DNA of 64,000 nucleotides from Thermobifida cellulosilytica TB100 (lineage in GTDB: Bacteria; Actinomycetota; Actinomycetes; Streptosporangiales; Streptosporangiaceae), in contig NZ_KQ950184.1 in assembly GCF_001517975.1 (NCBI RefSeq), forward strand, positions 187,934-251,933, written 5' to 3'. The notes beneath the pieces are model-generated. The model made no database searches. It saw nothing but the letters and a program-made list of their open reading frames with translations, and was not told the DNA's origin. Made by a program: the position numbers and the translations under genes. Shown here piece by piece: positions 60,825 through 64,000 of this stretch. Position 1 is the stretch's first letter, and every line of letters begins with the position of its first letter.

Positions 60825-63065
60825 ATGAGCGGGCCGGGCGGTACCGGACGCGGGATCAGGACACAGCTCAACAAGATCGTGCTGATCCCGGCGATCACCT
60901 TTCTCGTCCTGTTCGCCGTGCTGAGTACGGCCACGGTGACCCAGGTGCTGGCGCTGCGTGCGGCCGCGCTCCAGAGCGAGGAGGGCATCCGCCTCTACGC
61001 CGCACTGGTGGAACTGCAACGGGAGCGCGTGCTCGCGGCCGAGTACCTGGGAGCGCCGTCCCCCGAAGGGCTGGGGGCGCTGCGGGAGCAGCAGACGGCG
61101 ACCGACGAGGCCCTGACCGCGGTCGACCTCGCCGAGGAGGACCTCGACGAAGCCGACCTCCGCTCCGCCCTGGACGAGCGGGAGGCGCTGCGGGAGGACG
61201 TCGCCGACCTGCGGGTCAGCCGGACCGAAAGCCACCGGCGCTACAGCGCGGTCATCGCCGCGGGCATCGACCACTACGCGGAGCACACCCGGCAGTTCGG
61301 CGACGGCACCGCGGTGGCCGCCGGCGGCGTCCTCGTCCAGGCGATGCGTGCCCAGGAGACCTTCGCCCAGGCCGACGCGCTGCTGGCCGGGGCGCGGGCC
61401 GCAGGCGAGCTCGCCGAAGCCGAGCGGATCACCTTCTCCGGCCTGATCAGCGAGCTGGAGCGGCGGCTCAACGAACTCCGGTGGGCACTGGCCGGACCCG
61501 CGGCCCGCCACTACCTCTCGCTCGCCGAGTCCTCCGAGTGGGAGGGCCTGGTCGACACCGCGGTCCTGATCACCGGCTGGCAGCCGCCCCGGGACGGCGG
61601 CACACAGGCCCCGGACCTGCCGCCGGCGGTGGCCGCCTGGGAGGCCGACGCCGACAGCGTCAACGCCGTCCTCGTCGAGATGACCAAGACCCAGGCGCGG
61701 GCGACCGTCGACACCACCCGGGCGGCGAGCGCCCAGGTGCTCTCCACCGCGGTCGGCGGGTCCATCCTGGCCCTGTTCGCGGGGGCGCTCGCCTACGGCA
61801 TCGCCTCCAAGACCGCGGCCCGCCTCACCGACCGGCTGTCCCGGCTGCGCCGCGACACCCTGGACCTGGCCGGGAGCGAGCTGCCGGAGATCGTCCGGCG
61901 CCTCGAACAGGGGGACAACGTCGACCTGCGCACCCAGCCGCGCCGACTCGACTACGGCACCGACGAGATCGGCCAGGTCGCCGACGCGTTCAACACCGCC
62001 CAGCGCACGGCGGTGGCCGCGGCCGTGCGACAGGCCGAGATCCGCGCGGGCGCCAACCGGGTCTTCCTCGCCCTGGCCCACCGCGACCAGTCGCTGCTGC
62101 AGCGCCAACTGCACCTGCTGGACCGGGTCGAGCGCGAGGAGGAGGACCCCGATCTCCTGGAGTACCTCTTCCAGTTGGACCACCTGGCGACCCGCGGCCG
62201 CCGCAACGCGGAGAACCTCATCATCCTCGCCGGGGGCAGGCCCGGACGGCGGTGGCGCTCCCCCGTCCCCCTGGTCGACGTGCTGCGCAGCGCCGTGTCC
62301 GAGATCGAGGACTACGCGAGGATCACCGTGTTCCCGGTGCCGGAGCTGGCGCTGCGCGGGGAGTGCGTCGCCGACGTCGTCCACCTCTTCGCCGAACTCG
62401 TGGAGAACGCGGCCCGCTACTCGCCGCCGCACACCAAGGTCGAGGTGCACACCGAGCGGGTCTCCAAGGGGGTGGCGGTCGAGGTCAGGGACCACGGCCT
62501 GGGCATGAGCGAGGAGGACCTCGCCGCGGCCAACCGGCGGCTCACCACCGTTCCCGAGTTCGACGTGATGGCACTGGACGAGGACGCCCGGCTGGGGCTG
62601 TTCGTGGTGGCGCGCCTGGCGGCCAAGCACGACATCCAGGTGCGGCTGCGCGCCCACACGGGCGGCGGTACCCAGGCGATCGTCCTGCTCTCGGACACGC
62701 TGGTCGTCGGGACCGGCGCGGACGACCGGGACCAGGCGCCGGACGCCGAGCCGGCCCCGCCGTCCACTCCCGCCCCGCGGGCGCCGCAGGAGGGGCGTGC
62801 CGACGTCCTGCTGCCTGCGGGCGCGGGCGGAGAGGCCTCCAACGGCGGTACGGACCCCCGGCCGCCGCTGCCCAGGCGCCGCCGCCAGACCCATCTCGCC
62901 GCCCAGCTGCGGGACGGGGGCGGCCCGCCGAGCACTCGGTCCGCCCCGGCCCGTGCCCGCCGGTCCCCGGAGGAGGCACGCCGGATGATCGAGGCATTCC
63001 ACCGCGGCACCCGCCGGGGGCGCGACAGCGATCCGGCGCCGTTCTCCGGACCCGTGGCCGAATAG
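60825..63065 (+). CDS. cvnA: conservon sensor-kinase-like protein CvnA
   Basis: 746 aa, ATG 60825 with GGGGAGGA. Membrane helix about 18-40, a helical nitrate/sulfonate-sensing-like outside domain (about 45-295, LQSEEGIRLYAALVELQRERVLAAEYLG), a second helix (about 298-320), a HAMP-like linker, and a HATPase_c domain with ELVENAARYSPP, VRDHGLGMSEED and GLFVVARLAAKH. There is no ordinary H-box; the dimer region reads NRVFLALAHRDQSLLQRQLHLLDRVE as in other conservon kinases. The C-terminal 130 residues are a Pro/Arg/Gly-rich tail. Heads the cvnABCD module. Confidence 0.9.
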   Translation: MSGPGGTGRGIRTQLNKIVLIPAITFLVLFAVLSTATVTQVLALRAAALQSEEGIRLYAALVELQRERVLAAEYLGAPSPEGLGALREQQTATDEALTAVDLAEEDLDEADLRSALDEREALREDVADLRVSRTESHRRYSAVIAAGIDHYAEHTRQFGDGTAVAAGGVLVQAMRAQETFAQADALLAGARAAGELAEAERITFSGLISELERRLNELRWALAGPAARHYLSLAESSEWEGLVDTAVLITGWQPPRDGGTQAPDLPPAVAAWEADADSVNAVLVEMTKTQARATVDTTRAASAQVLSTAVGGSILALFAGALAYGIASKTAARLTDRLSRLRRDTLDLAGSELPEIVRRLEQGDNVDLRTQPRRLDYGTDEIGQVADAFNTAQRTAVAAAVRQAEIRAGANRVFLALAHRDQSLLQRQLHLLDRVEREEEDPDLLEYLFQLDHLATRGRRNAENLIILAGGRPGRRWRSPVPLVDVLRSAVSEIEDYARITVFPVPELALRGECVADVVHLFAELVENAARYSPPHTKVEVHTERVSKGVAVEVRDHGLGMSEEDLAAANRRLTTVPEFDVMALDEDARLGLFVVARLAAKHDIQVRLRAHTGGGTQAIVLLSDTLVVGTGADDRDQAPDAEPAPPSTPAPRAPQEGRADVLLPAGAGGEASNGGTDPRPPLPRRRRQTHLAAQLRDGGGPPSTRSAPARARRSPEEARRMIEAFHRGTRRGRDSDPAPFSGPVAE

Positions 63066-63157
63066 GTGCCCCCATGAGGCGGTCCGTACCCGGGACCTCC
63101 CGGGCCGAAGCCGACAGACCGCAACCGCGCAAACCCACACGAAGGAACGGGAAACGG

Positions 63158-63580
63158 ATGAGCAACGCCTCAGAAAACCTGAACTGGCTCCTGGACGACC
63201 TGGTCGACCGGGTGGTGGGGGCCGACCACGCCATCGTGCTGTCCGCCGACGGCCTGCTCATCGGCAGGTCGCGCGGACTCTCCGAGGAGGACGGGGAGCA
63301 CCTGTCCGCGGTCGCCTCGGCCTTCCAGAGCCTGGCCCGCGGCACCAGCCGCCACTTCAACGGGGGAGAGGTGCTCCAGACCATCGTGGAGATGGAGCAC
63401 GCCTACCTGTTCGTCACGGCCGCGGGCGAGGGCGCCTGTCTGGCGGTCCTGGCCGGCGAGGAGTCCGACGTGGGGATGATCGCCTACGAGATGAACGCCC
63501 GGATCAAGCGGGTCGGCCAGTTCCTGACCAGCGCCCCGCGCTCTCCCGAGCCCGTCGGCCGGGCGTCGAGCAGACCATGA
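63158..63580 (+). CDS. cvnB: roadblock/LC7-family protein CvnB
   Basis: 140 aa, ATG 63158 with GAAGGAACGG. LNWLLDDLVDRVVGADHAIVLSADGLLIGRSRGLSEEDGE and later LFVTAAGEGACLAVLAGEESDVGMIAYEM match the roadblock fold typical of conservons, where it interacts with the GTPase. Overlaps cvnC by ATGA. Confidence 0.93.
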   Translation: MSNASENLNWLLDDLVDRVVGADHAIVLSADGLLIGRSRGLSEEDGEHLSAVASAFQSLARGTSRHFNGGEVLQTIVEMEHAYLFVTAAGEGACLAVLAGEESDVGMIAYEMNARIKRVGQFLTSAPRSPEPVGRASSRP

Positions 63581-63960
63581 GCGGCCGTCACAGAGCTGAC
63601 GACCCTCTCCCGTGGGACGAGGCCGCGGGACCACTGGTGCGTCCCTACGCGGTGACCGGCGGTCGTACCCGTTCGACGGAGACCCGGCTGGACATGATCA
63701 GCACCGTCGTCGCCTCACGCCGCGAGGCCGACACCTCCCGGTTGCAGCCCGAGCACCTCGCGATCCTGCGGCTGTGCCGCTCCCCGATGTCGGTGGCCGA
63801 GGTCGCCGCCCGTCTGGACCTGCCCGTCACCGTGGTCAAGGTGCTGCTGGGAGACCTCGTCACGCAGGGGTTCGTGCTGGCCCGCGCCCCGGTGACCGTA
63901 ACGGACAGACCCGAGATGACCCTACTTCAGGCGGTTCTCGATGGCATTCGCAGACTCTGA
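63577..63960 (+). CDS. cvnC: DUF742 protein CvnC
   Basis: 127 aa. LVRPYAVTGGRTRST, HLAILRLCRSPMSVAEVAARLDLPVTVVKVLLGDL, GFVLARAPV...LLQAVLDGIRRL: the DUF742 winged-helix-like pattern. ATG overlaps cvnB; cvnD starts within its last 20 bp. Part of a membrane-associated complex with CvnA, B and D (known for conservons). Confidence 0.94.
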   Translation: MSGRHRADDPLPWDEAAGPLVRPYAVTGGRTRSTETRLDMISTVVASRREADTSRLQPEHLAILRLCRSPMSVAEVAARLDLPVTVVKVLLGDLVTQGFVLARAPVTVTDRPEMTLLQAVLDGIRRL

Positions 63961-64000
63961 CCCGGCCCTGGGCGCCTCACCCCTGCCGTCTGCGCTCAAG
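63941..64000 (+). CDS. cvnD: conservon GTPase CvnD, first 20 codons
   Basis: ATG 63941 opens a frame, AFADSDPALGASPLPSALK, that runs off the window. The position (20-bp overlap with cvnC) and the LPSALK end, which in CvnD leads into the P-loop, indicate the conservon GTPase. The G motifs are outside the window. Confidence 0.75.
   Translation, partial: MAFADSDPALGASPLPSALK

Overview
This 64 kb window is very GC-rich, densely coded chromosomal DNA of an actinomycete. GTG and ATG starts overlap upstream stop codons throughout, and the window carries a conservon, a subtilisin-inhibitor-like secreted protein, a DUF5753/DUF397 regulator pair, actinobacterial apt-relA and infC-rpmI-rplT neighbourhoods, and an FxLD lanthipeptide cluster. 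The gene content suits the Streptosporangiales/Nocardiopsaceae (Thermobifida-like); that placement is inference, not proof.

Layout. 1-5.9 kb: 3' end of apt, bifunctional (p)ppGpp synthetase/hydrolase relA, a small cupin, a convergent DUF349 gene with an apparent single-base frameshift, and a metallo-beta-lactamase-fold hydrolase. 6.1-13.8 kb: aspS (TTG start), a secreted SSI-type protease inhibitor, a lipoprotein, a PAS-PAS-GAF-SpoIIE phosphatase, a PAP2 phosphatase and rarA. 14.4-21.4 kb: a tightly coupled five-gene operon encoding a tail-anchored pseudokinase, a TRAFAC-like GTPase, a 940-residue membrane-anchored GAP1-like protein, a two-helix membrane protein with a long coiled coil, and a small single-helix protein with an Asp inside its membrane segment (MotB/ExbD-like). 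It ends in a 42-bp perfect palindrome shared with two convergent Ser/Thr-kinase genes (21.5-25.1 kb). This is the best candidate for an undescribed system.

25.6-26.3 kb: DUF948 and DUF6167-like membrane genes that normally sit beside alaS. Here they are separated from alaS (36.7 kb) by about 10 kb of accessory DNA holding a DUF5753/DUF397 pair, a class I lanthipeptide cluster of the FxLD type (lanC, lanB, precursor and a PCMT-like methyltransferase), a frameshifted helix-turn-helix regulator and a YdcF-like protein. 36.7-42.7 kb: alaS, ruvX, mltG, aroE. 42.8-45.4 kb: infC (AUC start, hairpin leader), rpmI, rplT and a SpoU rRNA methyltransferase. 45.8-50.6 kb: PAS histidine kinase, pheS, pheT. 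50.8-52.9 kb: MarR regulator and FAD amine oxidase-like protein. 53.0-60.6 kb: the arginine cluster argCJBDR-G-H, preceded by a candidate ARG box over its promoter and lacking argF. 60.8-64 kb: a conservon (cvnA, cvnB, cvnC and the first 20 codons of cvnD).

How they work together: most of the window is housekeeping (translation, the stringent response, arginine and shikimate synthesis, peptidoglycan). Into this are set three signalling or accessory blocks: the GTPase/pseudokinase/stator-like membrane operon with its kinases, the lanthipeptide island, and the conservon.
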